Source: Marinobacter pelagius
Lineage (GTDB): Bacteria; Pseudomonadota; Gammaproteobacteria; Pseudomonadales; Oleiphilaceae
Assembly: GCF_003315345.1 (NCBI RefSeq)
Contig: NZ_QNRO01000006.1
Location: 124,001-188,000 of the forward strand
DNA length: 64,000 bases
Direction: 5' to 3'
The notes under the pieces were generated by a model. That model did no database searches, had not been told where the DNA came from, and saw nothing but the letters and a program-made list of their open reading frames with translations. The translations under genes and the position numbers were made by a program. How positions within the stretch are numbered: the first letter of the stretch is position 1; each line of letters begins with the position of its first letter. Below, in pieces: positions 29,830 through 38,261 of this stretch.

Positions 29830-30990
29830 TTACGGCTCGCCCAGCCAGATCCTCACGCTGCCGAACCATGGGTAGTGCTCCAGAGCCTGGCGGACCTGCT
29901 CGTTGGTGATGTCGCCGGACTTGTCCGGGGCATCGAAGAAGAGTTCCAGGTGTACCTTGTTTTTAAGGTAGTGGAGTCGGAGCCTGCTGTGGGTCGGGAG
30001 TTCCCCCATGGTTTCATACAGCATCTGGCGAATTTCCTTTCGAGAAGGCAGGCGCTCTGAGGTCGGCGCTTGCTCCTCATCGTTCTCTGCGTCGATATGG
30101 AAATTGATATCGCGGATGTTGTCGAGTTCCTGCCGCATGCCGGACACCACCTGCATGCCGATCTGGTGGCCCTCTGAAACGCTGATATCCGGTCGCACTA
30201 CCAGGTGAACATCCAGCAGGATGTCGTGCCCCATGCGGCGGCTGCGCAGTTCATGGACATTGCGCACGCCGTCCGTCTCGTGGGCGATGGCCTTCAGTTT
30301 TTGCGTATCCTCCTGGGAAAGCCCGGTGTCCACCAGTTCCTTAACGCTGTCCCAGGTGAATTTCCAGCCGATGTGGATGATGATCAGCGCGATGACCACC
30401 GCAGCCAGCACATCCAGCCACTCCCAGCCCATCATGGCACCCACGGTGGAGAGCAGGACCACAACCGACGAGAAGGCATCGGTGCGACTGTGCCAGGCGT
30501 TGGCAATGATCAGGTCCGACCGGATCGCCTGGCCTACCCGGCGGGTATAGTGATAAATCCACTCCTTGCCAGCAACGGAAAGTCCGGCTGCCACCAGGAC
30601 TGGCCAGCCCGGCACGTCGCTGATTCCACCGGCAAAGAGCCGCAACAGGTTTTCCCACGCCAGGGCCGCGCCGACAGCGATAAGAATGCTGCCGAGCAGT
30701 AAAGTGCCGAAGGTTTCGATACGCTGGTGGCCGTAAGGGTGATTCTCGTCCGGTTCCTGCCGGGATACACGCATTACCGCCAGTACCACGAAGTCAGAAG
30801 CGACATCGGTAAAGGAGTGGATGCCGTCCACAAACAGGGCCTGGGAGTTGAAAAGTGTACCACCGATGACTTTTATGACACCGAGGACGGCATCAAGAAT
30901 CATTCCGATTATGGTGACCTTCGAGGCCGCCCTCATTTCCTTGTTCAGGGCATCCTGGGTACTGGACGTCGTGGAAACGGGGTCTTGCAT
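29830..30990 (-). CDS. Cation diffusion facilitator (CDF) transporter
   Basis: A 386-residue inner-membrane divalent-metal exporter with about six membrane segments. Metal-site motifs are ALFVDGIHSFTDVASD (about 51-66) in TM2 and HSRTDAFSS (about 168-176) in TM5, plus the HPYGHQR loop. The cytoplasmic C-terminal domain (GHDILLDVHLVV) is followed by an extra 90-residue region ending RIWLGEP that many CDF proteins lack. The histidine in TM2 points to iron or zinc/manganese, which cannot be settled here. Convergent with the ATP-grasp gene. Confidence 0.92.
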   Translation of the reverse strand: MQDPVSTTSSTQDALNKEMRAASKVTIIGMILDAVLGVIKVIGGTLFNSQALFVDGIHSFTDVASDFVVLAVMRVSRQEPDENHPYGHQRIETFGTLLLGSILIAVGAALAWENLLRLFAGGISDVPGWPVLVAAGLSVAGKEWIYHYTRRVGQAIRSDLIIANAWHSRTDAFSSVVVLLSTVGAMMGWEWLDVLAAVVIALIIIHIGWKFTWDSVKELVDTGLSQEDTQKLKAIAHETDGVRNVHELRSRRMGHDILLDVHLVVRPDISVSEGHQIGMQVVSGMRQELDNIRDINFHIDAENDEEQAPTSERLPSRKEIRQMLYETMGELPTHSRLRLHYLKNKVHLELFFDAPDKSGDITNEQVRQALEHYPWFGSVRIWLGEP

Positions 30991-31398
30991 TCGGAATGGC
31001 TCCGGCAGTTGAGTGTCCCGGAAAGTATAACGTTAAACCCCGCTCCTGTGGGGACGGGCGTTACACGCCTGATCGTGCCATTTATGCACATGGTTGCATT
31101 TTGGTGACGATGCAAAGAACCTTGACTATGTGTAGCCGCGGGAGCTTTGAGTATTATAAGTTATTGAAAAACATAACAAAATAAACTGGTTAAAAAATGA
31201 TCAATTTGTAGGCTGGCGCAGTTATCAAGGGGTCTGAAAGTTTGCCCCGTGATTTTCAACAGGGTTATCCACAGATTCCGTGGAAAAGCTCACGAGATGT
31301 TAATGAGACAAGCAGTTACGAGCGATTGCTCAGGCAAGCGGGATGCTGTGGAAAACTTCCGGTATACTCCCGCCCACTGACATTCAGGGAGTTATCTG
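30991..31398. other. Intergenic region with DnaA-box-like sites before pyrD
   Basis: This 408-base gap has no convincing gene. Its middle (about 31150-31210) is strongly AT-rich. It contains one perfect DnaA box, TTATCCACA, at 31265-31273, and two weaker inverted boxes, TGTGGAAAA at 31347-31355 (one mismatch) and CGTGGAAAA at 31279-31287 (two mismatches). The pyrD promoter must lie here. The CDF promoter occupies the left end. Confidence 0.5.
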
Positions 31399-32427
31399 AT
31401 GTACGGCGTTATCCGCAACCTGTTATTCCGTTTTCCACCCGAGCAAGCCCACAATTTGGCGCTGGGCAGTCTTGATGTTGCCCAAAAACTGGGCTTGTTG
31501 AGCGCTTTTTCGCCAAAAATAGATGCATTGCCGGTCAATGTTATGGGGCTGGACTTCCCCAATCCCGTGGGACTGGCGGCGGGCCTGGACAAGAATGCTG
31601 ATCATCTGGACGCCCTCGGCGCCCTGGGCTTTGGATTCATCGAGGTGGGAACGGTCACACCGCGAGCGCAACCGGGTAACCCCAGGCCCCGTATGTTTCG
31701 CCTCCCCGAGCACCAGGCGATCATCAACCGCATGGGTTTCAACAATGAGGGTCTGGAACACCTGCTCCACCGGGTGGATCACAGGCATTACCGGGGCATT
31801 CTCGGGATCAATGTCGGCAAGAACAAGGACACTCCGAACGAGGAGTCGGAGTCAGACTATCGCAAGGGCATTGCGGCGGTATACTCCCGGGCCGATTACA
31901 TCACGGTGAACGTGTCGTCGCCCAATACTCCGGGGCTTCGGGATCTGCAGTTCGGGGATTCGTTGAAAGGTCTGCTGGAGGCGATCAAGGACGAGCAGCG
32001 CCGGTGTGAACAAGAAACCGGAAAGTACGTTCCCATTGCGGTAAAGATTGCGCCGGACATGGACGACACCGGCATCCGGTTTGTGGCCAATGCGCTGCTG
32101 GACACTGGCCTTGACGGCGTTATCGCCACCAACACCACCATCAGCCGTGATGCCGTGGCCGGCCACCGTCACGCAGATGAGGCGGGCGGCCTCAGTGGTG
32201 ACCCGGTCCGTGAGGCCTCCCTGAGAGTTATCCAGGGGCTGTATGCAGAACTCGGGGAACGATTACCTATTATCGGCGTGGGTGGCATTACCGACGGCGA
32301 GAGTGCCGCAGAGAAGGTGAGGGCGGGTGCAAAACTGGTGCAGATCTACACGGGCTTCATCTACAAGGGGCCGGCGTTGATAAAAGAGGCGGTGGAGGCC
32401 ATTCGGCGGGAAACGTCAGGAGGCTGA
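31399..32427 (+). CDS. pyrD: Dihydroorotate dehydrogenase (quinone, class 2)
   Basis: PyrD oxidises dihydroorotate to orotate and passes electrons to quinone at the inner membrane. The 342-residue FMN barrel starts with the membrane-associating helix YGVIRNLLFRFPPEQAH, shows NPVGLAAGLDKN, the catalytic region NVSSPNTPGLRDLQ (class 2 base is the serine) and ITGVGGI-like GVGGITDG near the FMN phosphate. GGGAG lies upstream of the ATG. Confidence 0.97.
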   Translation: MYGVIRNLLFRFPPEQAHNLALGSLDVAQKLGLLSAFSPKIDALPVNVMGLDFPNPVGLAAGLDKNADHLDALGALGFGFIEVGTVTPRAQPGNPRPRMFRLPEHQAIINRMGFNNEGLEHLLHRVDHRHYRGILGINVGKNKDTPNEESESDYRKGIAAVYSRADYITVNVSSPNTPGLRDLQFGDSLKGLLEAIKDEQRRCEQETGKYVPIAVKIAPDMDDTGIRFVANALLDTGLDGVIATNTTISRDAVAGHRHADEAGGLSGDPVREASLRVIQGLYAELGERLPIIGVGGITDGESAAEKVRAGAKLVQIYTGFIYKGPALIKEAVEAIRRETSGG

Positions 32428-32435
32428 AAAAAGAT

Positions 32436-32473
32436 GGGCCCGCTTAGCGGGCCCGTGCGGGGAATAAACCCCG
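32436..32473 (+). terminator. Stacked hairpins after pyrD
   Basis: GGGCCCGCTTAGCGGGCCC (32436-32454) forms a strong stem and CGGGG-AATAAA-CCCCG (32458-32473) a second one. No T tract follows on the plus strand, though the A-rich stretch at 32427-32432 gives a short T tract on the minus strand for rmf. Likely a shared bidirectional terminator of pyrD and rmf. Confidence 0.6.
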
Positions 32474-32588
32474 TTGCGCTTCTTCGCATGGTACGGGGCG
32501 GGAGGCCCCGTTTGGGTTGCTCTTGGTACTGCGTCAAATTGTGTAGAAAAAGATCAGATCAAGATTCGGGGTTGCTGGTGAATGTCCG

Positions 32589-32801
32589 TCACGCTGATGT
32601 GACATTGGCAAGTTTGTGAATACCGGAGACGCCGGTCATGCCCTCCCAGTTATCTGTGCGACCTTCGCGCCACCCGTTCAGCCATTCCTGTCGCACTTCC
32701 GGTTGTTCGATCGGGCAGCTGTCTTTCGGCTTTCCGGACACTCCGGCGAGATAACCCCTTTTATATGCACGGGCGTACATGTCTCTTTTCTGTCTTTTCA
32801 T
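32589..32801 (-). CDS. rmf: Ribosome modulation factor
   Basis: RMF pairs 70S ribosomes into inactive 100S dimers in stationary phase. The 70-residue product begins MKRQKRDMYARAYKRGYLAGVSG-like, and keeps CP...W..GWREG, all matching E. coli RMF (55 residues). It carries a C-terminal extension of about 15 residues. GAGGAA six bases before the ATG at 32801 rules out the longer GTG-started frame. Convergent with pyrD. Confidence 0.95.
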   Translation of the reverse strand: MKRQKRDMYARAYKRGYLAGVSGKPKDSCPIEQPEVRQEWLNGWREGRTDNWEGMTGVSGIHKLANVTSA

Positions 32802-33121
32802 GCCGTTCCTCACTAATGGATTAACAGAACAAGCGTGTACACATCTGCAGTGGTCGTGGCAATTCGGGTTTCCCTCCGGGACAACCCCCTATTGCCAGCT
32901 TTGACCAGAGCAGTCAGGATCCTGTTAACGGAGGCTTTTCAGACCTCCGGAACGACGCGTCAAGTACAAGGTAGAACGAACCTTGAGCGCGTGTACACTA
33001 ATTATTTCATCTATGTGACCGTTTTCTTATATTTTTATGAACTAAAAATTACGCAGCAAAATTGGAATTACTGCGAAAAACGGAAACTTACCCGGATTGT
33101 TATTTTGCCCAGGAGCTCGCT
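32802..33121. other. Divergent promoter region of rmf and rlmKL
   Basis: This 320-base gap holds no supported gene. Two identical ten-base sites, GCGTGTACAC, lie at 32833-32842 and 32989-32998; each contains the palindrome GTGTACAC. Between them is a hairpin, CGGAGG with CCTCCG (32929-32949). The last 120 bases before rlmKL are AT-rich. These may be control sites for the growth-phase-regulated rmf gene; none matches a regulator I can name. Confidence 0.4.
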
Positions 33122-35296
33122 TTGTCTAAATGTGTCTTTTTCGTAACCTGCCCGAAAGGTGTTGAGTACCTGCTGGGGGATGAGCTTCGGACCTTCGGCC
33201 TGGAGACGGTTCGTAACGCGCCGGCCGGGGTGTGGGTTGAAGGGGAGCTGCAGGCGGGATACCGGGCCTGCCTGTGGTCGCGCCTGGCCAACCGCGTGAT
33301 CCTCAACATCGCCGAGGTGGATGCGGGTAACGGGGACGCCATGTACGAAGGCGTGCTCGGTGTGGACTGGACACAGCACATTCCTGAGAAGGGCTGCTTC
33401 CGGGTAACTTTCCTCGGCCAGAACCAGGCGATCCGCAACACCCAGTTCGGCGCCCAGCGGGTCAAGGACGGCATTGTCGATGGTTTCCGCGCCAAGGGTG
33501 CGGCTCGGCCGGCGGTGGATGCCAAGAATCCCGACGTGACGATTTCTGCCCGCCTCAATCGCAACCGGCTTTCCATTGGCGTGGATCTCAGCGGTCACAG
33601 CCTGCACATGCGCGGCTACCGTACCGACAAGGGCATAGCTCCGCTGAAGGAGAACCTGGCAGCAGCGCTGTTGATTCGGTCCGGCTGGCCGGAGATTGCC
33701 GGGCAGGGCGGTGATTTTGTGGACCCCATGTGCGGCTCCGGGACGCTGCTGATTGAAGCTGCGATGATGGCCCTGGATATCGCTCCCGGGCGTCGGCAGG
33801 AGCGATTCGGTTTCGAGAAGTGGCCGGGCCATCAGCCTGAGATTTGGCTTGCTCTCCGGCAGGAAGCGGAACGCCGGGCCCATGAGGGCAAGCAGGGCAG
33901 GCTCCCCAGATTTTCCGGATTTGACCAGGATTCCCGGGTTATCGCCACAGCCTGGAAGAACATCGAGCGTGCGGGCCTTGACGGTGTGGTGCATGTGGAA
34001 GCCCGGCCGGTGCAGGAATTCAGTCTGGAGGGGCAGTGGTCGGAGCGTGGCCTGGTGCTGACCAACCCTCCGTACGGCGAGCGACTGAGCGAACGCAAGG
34101 AACTGGCTGGATTGTATCAAGCTCTCGGTGATGCCATGAAACAGTCTGTCCCTGGCTGGCGCCTTGGGGTCTTCACCGGCGCGCCGGAGTTCGGCAAGTC
34201 CGTGGGGCTGCGCAGCTTCAAGCAGTACAAACTGTTCAATGGCAAGCTCCCGGCCCAGTTGCTGCTGTTCGAGGTGGCCGAGGAGAACGCCATGACTCCC
34301 AGGGAGCCGGACGTTCCCGGGGAGATCCGTCCGCGCATCGCCAACGAAGAGCGCGCGGCGATGCTGCGCAATCGCCTGAAAAAGAACATGAAAACCATCG
34401 GCCAGTGGGCCCGGAAACAGGGTATCGGTTGCTACCGGCTGTACGATGCCGATATGCCGGAATATGCCCTGGCGATCGATATCTACGAGGGCCGGGTGCA
34501 TGTGCAGGAGTATGCTGCACCCAAGTCTGTGGACGAGCGGGCCGCCCAGGAGAGGCTGGCCGAAGCCCTGGCGGTGATTCCGGACGTGCTGGGAATCGAG
34601 CGCTCGGACCTGGTGTGCAAACAGCGCCAGCGTCAGGCCGGTACCCAGCAGTACGAGAAGCAGGCCGCCAGCGGCGAGTTCTTCACCGTACACGAACATG
34701 GCTGTCTGTTGCGGGTGAACCTCAAGGATTACCTCGACACCGGCCTGTTCCTCGATCATCGCCCGGTGCGGCACTGGATCCAGCAGAACGCCCGGGGTAA
34801 ACGCTTCCTCAACCTGTTCTGTTACACCGGCGCGGCTTCGGTGCATGCTTTGGTGGGGGGTGCCAGCCGCTCCCTGAGCCTGGATATGTCGAAGACCTAC
34901 GTGAACTGGGCCCGGGAAAACCTGGCGCTCAACGATGCGGATCCGAAAAAACATATGGTGGAGCAGGCTGATTGCCTGGCGTGGCTGGCGGAGAAGCCGG
35001 CGGCGGACCAGCGCTTTGACCTGATCTTCATGGACCCGCCGACGTTCTCCAATTCCGCCCGCATGGCCGGGGTGCTGGATATCCAGCGGGATCACGCCAC
35101 GTTGATCCGCCAGGCGATGGCACGGCTGACCTCGGACGGCTTGTTGATCTTTTCCAACAACTTCCGCCGGTTCCGGCTTGATGAGGCGCTGAATGAGGAG
35201 TTTGCGGTGGAGGAAGTCTCACGCAGCACCCTGGATAAGGATTTCCAGCGTAATCCGAGGATTCACCGCTGCTGGCATATCCGGCACAAGGTCTGA
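33122..35296 (+). CDS. rlmKL: Bifunctional 23S rRNA methyltransferase RlmKL
   Basis: The enzyme methylates G2445 (N2) and G2069 (N7) of 23S rRNA. The 724-residue protein has an N-terminal THUMP domain, a first methyltransferase with LTNPPYGERL near 313 (RlmL) and a second with MDPPTFSNS near 636 (RlmK). No ATG fits. I choose the TTG at 33122, seven bases after AGGAG, which gives MSKCVFFVTCPKGVEYLL, matching the length and N-terminus of homologues (E. coli 702); the frame opens earlier at a TTG at 33062. Confidence 0.94.
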   Translation: MSKCVFFVTCPKGVEYLLGDELRTFGLETVRNAPAGVWVEGELQAGYRACLWSRLANRVILNIAEVDAGNGDAMYEGVLGVDWTQHIPEKGCFRVTFLGQNQAIRNTQFGAQRVKDGIVDGFRAKGAARPAVDAKNPDVTISARLNRNRLSIGVDLSGHSLHMRGYRTDKGIAPLKENLAAALLIRSGWPEIAGQGGDFVDPMCGSGTLLIEAAMMALDIAPGRRQERFGFEKWPGHQPEIWLALRQEAERRAHEGKQGRLPRFSGFDQDSRVIATAWKNIERAGLDGVVHVEARPVQEFSLEGQWSERGLVLTNPPYGERLSERKELAGLYQALGDAMKQSVPGWRLGVFTGAPEFGKSVGLRSFKQYKLFNGKLPAQLLLFEVAEENAMTPREPDVPGEIRPRIANEERAAMLRNRLKKNMKTIGQWARKQGIGCYRLYDADMPEYALAIDIYEGRVHVQEYAAPKSVDERAAQERLAEALAVIPDVLGIERSDLVCKQRQRQAGTQQYEKQAASGEFFTVHEHGCLLRVNLKDYLDTGLFLDHRPVRHWIQQNARGKRFLNLFCYTGAASVHALVGGASRSLSLDMSKTYVNWARENLALNDADPKKHMVEQADCLAWLAEKPAADQRFDLIFMDPPTFSNSARMAGVLDIQRDHATLIRQAMARLTSDGLLIFSNNFRRFRLDEALNEEFAVEEVSRSTLDKDFQRNPRIHRCWHIRHKV

Positions 35297-35311
35297 GAAA
35301 CCGCCTGAGAA

Positions 35312-35929
35312 CTAGAACTCGTATCTCAGGCCGCCCGAAAACTGGAAGCTGTTCACTTCACTGCCGGTGTCTTCGAACAGCTTTCCACCCTCGAACACCA
35401 GGAAGGTGTCATCCATCACCTCGATATCGAAGCCGGCCAGCCAGCTGGTGCTGAAGCCGCTGTCCGGGAATTCCTCGCCAAAGCTGCGATAGAAAACGTT
35501 GCGGTCGGCATCCGGGTTCTCGAGGGTGGCCTCGCCGTGAATGTAGGAAAACCCGAACTGGCCATAGACATTGGCGTACTCGCCGAGGGGGTAGTGCATC
35601 CCGATGTACCAGCTGGCGAAATAATCCACCGCCAGGGTGAAGTCGCTGTCCGGGACCTCGGCATCCTTGTAGCCGCCCCCGGCGCGCAACTCCGCATGGA
35701 ACAGGTCGGTGATGTGGCCGCCCACCACCAGGGTAGCGGCGCTGCCCCAGGCACGCTCAGCGGCGGGTCCGATGGTGCGGTGGTTGATGGCGGTAGCCAG
35801 CAGGCCAATGTAGTGCTTATCGGCCCTCGGGGTGGTTTCCTCGGCGAGGGCCTGTTGCGACGCCAGAAGGGCAAAGAGGTAGATCGGTGCCAGGGCGAAT
35901 CGAAGGGCGGTGGGTACAACCTTTGTCAT
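35312..35929 (-). CDS. Outer membrane beta-barrel protein
   Basis: A 205-residue protein with a signal peptide (about 1-29, ending QQALA) and alternating hydrophobic strands rich in aromatic residues. The final residues GGLRYEF end in phenylalanine, the usual BAM recognition signal. It resembles small eight-stranded porin-family or OmpA-like barrels. Function unknown. Convergent with rlmKL after 15 bases. Confidence 0.75.
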   Translation of the reverse strand: MTKVVPTALRFALAPIYLFALLASQQALAEETTPRADKHYIGLLATAINHRTIGPAAERAWGSAATLVVGGHITDLFHAELRAGGGYKDAEVPDSDFTLAVDYFASWYIGMHYPLGEYANVYGQFGFSYIHGEATLENPDADRNVFYRSFGEEFPDSGFSTSWLAGFDIEVMDDTFLVFEGGKLFEDTGSEVNSFQFSGGLRYEF

Positions 35930-36047
35930 TGTTATCAGGCTTCCTGACGGGTGAGCGGTTGGCCCGATTTTGCCCTGTGTAACGGTTTGTTACGTCGACT
36001 CGTGTCACAGTTCCCTGTGCCCAGTGTGGAGAGGGGAGGTCTAGAAA

Positions 36048-36077
36048 GGGGTCAGAAGAAGGTTTTCTTCAGACCCC
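36048..36077. repeat. REP-like palindrome (GGGGTCAGAAGAA type)
   Basis: GGGGTCAGAAGAA (left) and TTCTTCAGACCCC (right) pair with one central A/A mismatch and a four-base loop. The same conserved mismatch recurs in copies at 51.2 and 51.3 kb. Intergenic between the outer membrane protein and the next gene. Confidence 0.75.
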
Positions 36078-36113
36078 GGCTTCGGCTTCAGCTCCGGAGT
36101 CAGGTGTAACTCC

Positions 36114-36143
36114 GGGGTCAGATGAACGCTTTCATCTGACCCC
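36114..36143. repeat. REP-like palindrome (GGGGTCAGATGAA type)
   Basis: A fully paired 13-base stem, GGGGTCAGATGAA with TTCATCTGACCCC, and a four-base loop. It follows the AAGAA-type copy by 36 bases; a smaller degenerate stem (GGAGT / ACTCC, 36096-36113) lies between. The pair resembles a BIME. Confidence 0.78.
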
Positions 36144-36168
36144 ATCTTCACGATCCCATCCCCGAGCC

Positions 36169-36654
36169 TCAGTCTTCGTCCAGGTAGCCCTCTTCCCTCG
36201 CCAGCAGCAGCAACGCATACACCCCGTTCTCCGGCAACTGCGGCTCCAGCCCCTCCTCGATCATCAGCTGATGGCGACGATCCTCCAGGCTTTCCAGATC
36301 CAGGCCGGTAACCAGTTCGCTGATCGGCGCAATCTCGAAAGGCGCCTCGTGGCCCACGGCACTGAAGATTAGGTCCACCAGGATCTCGTCGGGATCCAGG
36401 CCGTCGACGTACACGGTCTGGTCGGGCAGGTCTTCGTGCAGCTCCCTGACGAGCTCAATGAGCGGAACCCCCTGTTCCATCAGGTAGCGGATATCGGTAT
36501 CACCCGGATCGCCGTCGTCGGGTAGCCAGCTCTCATCCGGGGCAATGACCACGGCTTTCATCTGACCGTCACCGAGGGACCAGGCAATCGCCGTCGGGAA
36601 CAGGACATCGTCGGTCTGGCAGTATTCGATATCGAGAAATCTGGGTAGGGACAA
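36169..36654 (-). CDS. Small acidic protein, DnaQ-exonuclease-like
   Basis: A 161-residue acidic protein, not firmly recognised. RFLDIEYCQ near residue 4-12 looks like exonuclease motif I (DxE) of the DEDD superfamily, and TVYVDGLDPDEILV about 85 residues later resembles motif II. The third motif is weak: NGVYALLLLAREEGYL lacks the usual aspartate. It may be a degenerate or regulatory member. No ATG is available; the TTG at 36654 is preceded by GGAG eight bases away and is favoured over a TTG at 36759. Divergent from the aminopeptidase gene. Confidence 0.55.
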   Translation of the reverse strand: MSLPRFLDIEYCQTDDVLFPTAIAWSLGDGQMKAVVIAPDESWLPDDGDPGDTDIRYLMEQGVPLIELVRELHEDLPDQTVYVDGLDPDEILVDLIFSAVGHEAPFEIAPISELVTGLDLESLEDRRHQLMIEEGLEPQLPENGVYALLLLAREEGYLDED

Positions 36655-36770
36655 GGTCGTCTCCGCTCCGCCGCATGGGTGGATATAAGGAATGTCACTA
36701 TGGCCTGTAGGAGCTGTTATCGCTTCATGCCATACTGTTACAACGCAATTATCAATCAATCAGGGACATC

Positions 36771-38060
36771 ATGGAACACGTTGAATTTAACAAAGATTTG
36801 ATTGAATTTCTGAACAGCTCACCGACTCCGTGGCATGCGGTGTCGACCATGAAAAGCCGGCTGGATGCCGCCGGATTCGAGCAGCTGGACGAGCGCGATG
36901 ACTGGTCACTGGATCGTAACCGGGGATATTACGTCATTCGTAACGGCTCCTCTATCGTGGCCTTCCGAACCGGCAACAAAGATGTCTCCACCAGCGGTAT
37001 CCGCATGGTTGGTGCCCACACGGACAGTCCCTGCCTGAAGGTCAAACCCAACCCGGAACTGCGCCGCAAGGGTTATTTCCAGCTTGGCGTCGAGGTCTAC
37101 GGGGGCGTGTTGCTGAACCCGTGGTTTGACCGGGACCTGTCCCTGGCCGGTCGCGTCACCCTGTTGGACGAAGCCGGTGAGGTGCAGGATGTCCTGGTGG
37201 ATTTCCGCAAGCCGGTCGCGTTCATTCCGAGCCTGGCGATCCACCTCGACCGGGAGGCCAACAGCAACCGGTCGATCAACGCCCAGACCGATCTACCGCC
37301 GGTACTCATGCAGGTGCCGGAGGACGACACCACCAGTTTCGCGGATCTACTGAGCCAGCAGGTTGCTGCGGAAAGCGGTATCAAGGCCCGCAAGGTCCTG
37401 GGTTACGAGCTGAGCTTTTACGATGCCCAGCAGGCGGAATTCGTCGGGCTCCGGAACGAGTTTGTCGCCTCCGCCCGGATGGACAATCTGCTGAGCTGCT
37501 ACATCGGCCTGCAGTCCCTGATCCACACCTCCGGTGACGAGGCGGCGCTGCTGGTCTGCAACGACCACGAGGAAGTGGGCAGCATGTCCGCAGAGGGCGC
37601 GCAGGGGCCATTCCTGACCGCGGTCCTGGACCGCTGGTGCGGCGCCGGCAAAGCCCGGGCCATTGCCCATTCCATGATGATCTCTGCGGATAATGCCCAC
37701 GGGGTGCATCCGAACTACCTGGACAGACACGACGAGAATCACGGCCCGATCCTGAACCAGGGGCCGGTGATCAAGGTCAACCACAACCAGCGCTATGCGA
37801 CCAACAGCCGGTCTGCGGCGTTGTATCGTCATATCAGCGATGAGCTAAGTCTGCCGCACCAGACCTTCGTCGTGCGCAGTGATATGGGCTGCGGCAGCAC
37901 CATCGGCCCGCTGACCGCCGGCAACCTGGGTGTGACCACGCTGGATATCGGTGTGCCCCAGTTTGGTATGCACTCGATCCGCGAGCTGATCGGAGCAGAG
38001 GATGGCTTCACCCTGTTCCGCGTGCTGGCGGAGTTCATGCAGCGTGAGAAAGTATTCTAG
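36771..38060 (+). CDS. apeB: M18 family aminopeptidase
   Basis: A 429-residue zinc aminopeptidase acting on N-terminal acidic or other residues, cytoplasmic and usually dodecameric. Metal-binding segments are visible: VGAHTDSPCLKV, the CNDHEEVGS stretch, SADNAHGVHPN and the C-terminal GVPQFGMHSIRE. Length fits M18. A weak Shine-Dalgarno (CAGGGA) precedes the ATG. Confidence 0.93.
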   Translation: MEHVEFNKDLIEFLNSSPTPWHAVSTMKSRLDAAGFEQLDERDDWSLDRNRGYYVIRNGSSIVAFRTGNKDVSTSGIRMVGAHTDSPCLKVKPNPELRRKGYFQLGVEVYGGVLLNPWFDRDLSLAGRVTLLDEAGEVQDVLVDFRKPVAFIPSLAIHLDREANSNRSINAQTDLPPVLMQVPEDDTTSFADLLSQQVAAESGIKARKVLGYELSFYDAQQAEFVGLRNEFVASARMDNLLSCYIGLQSLIHTSGDEAALLVCNDHEEVGSMSAEGAQGPFLTAVLDRWCGAGKARAIAHSMMISADNAHGVHPNYLDRHDENHGPILNQGPVIKVNHNQRYATNSRSAALYRHISDELSLPHQTFVVRSDMGCGSTIGPLTAGNLGVTTLDIGVPQFGMHSIRELIGAEDGFTLFRVLAEFMQREKVF

Positions 38061-38070
38061 GATAGAAATG

Positions 38071-38101
38071 AAAAAGGCCGCTGATCGGAAATCAGCGGCC
38101 T
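38071..38101 (-). terminator. Bidirectional terminator between apeB and tRNA-Asn
   Basis: A perfect 11-base stem AGGCCGCTGAT / ATCAGCGGCCT (38075-38085, 38091-38101) with a T5 tail on the minus strand for the tRNA and a T3 tail on the plus strand for apeB. Confidence 0.85.
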
Positions 38102-38112
38102 TTCGGAATAAG

Positions 38113-38188
38113 TGGCTCCCCGAGCTGGGCTCGAACCAGCGACAAACGGATTAACAGTCCGTTGCTCTACCAACTGAGCTATCGGGGA
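38113..38188 (-). tRNA. tRNA-Asn (anticodon GTT), copy 2
   Basis: All 76 bases match copy 1 at 23.4 kb, including the encoded CCA. The ten bases between tRNA and terminator (TTTCGGAATA on plus) are also shared, showing that the duplication covered more than the tRNA. Confidence 0.97.
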
Positions 38189-38261
38189 ACAATGTCGAAG
38201 TGGCGCGCATATTAAGCGCTTTGATTTGAGTCGTCAACCCCCTGAATTGAAAGGTTAAAAA

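Noticed and set aside
31150..31398. Possible replication origin
   Set aside because: Only one perfect DnaA box and no dnaA, dnaN, gidA or parAB nearby; insufficient for an origin call.
32434..32619. A 61-codon plus-strand frame after pyrD
   Set aside because: It covers the terminator hairpins and overlaps the rmf end; no ribosome binding site and no family.
33068..35095. A 675-codon open frame on the minus strand
   Set aside because: It lies wholly antisense to rlmKL. Its translation is rich in Gly, His, Arg, Pro and Gln without any domain, as expected of a shadow in GC-rich DNA.
36048..36143. Possible CRISPR repeats made of GGGGTCAG units
   Set aside because: The units are palindromic, of two subtypes, unevenly spaced (48-66 bases) and lack unique spacers and cas genes, so they are REP-like.
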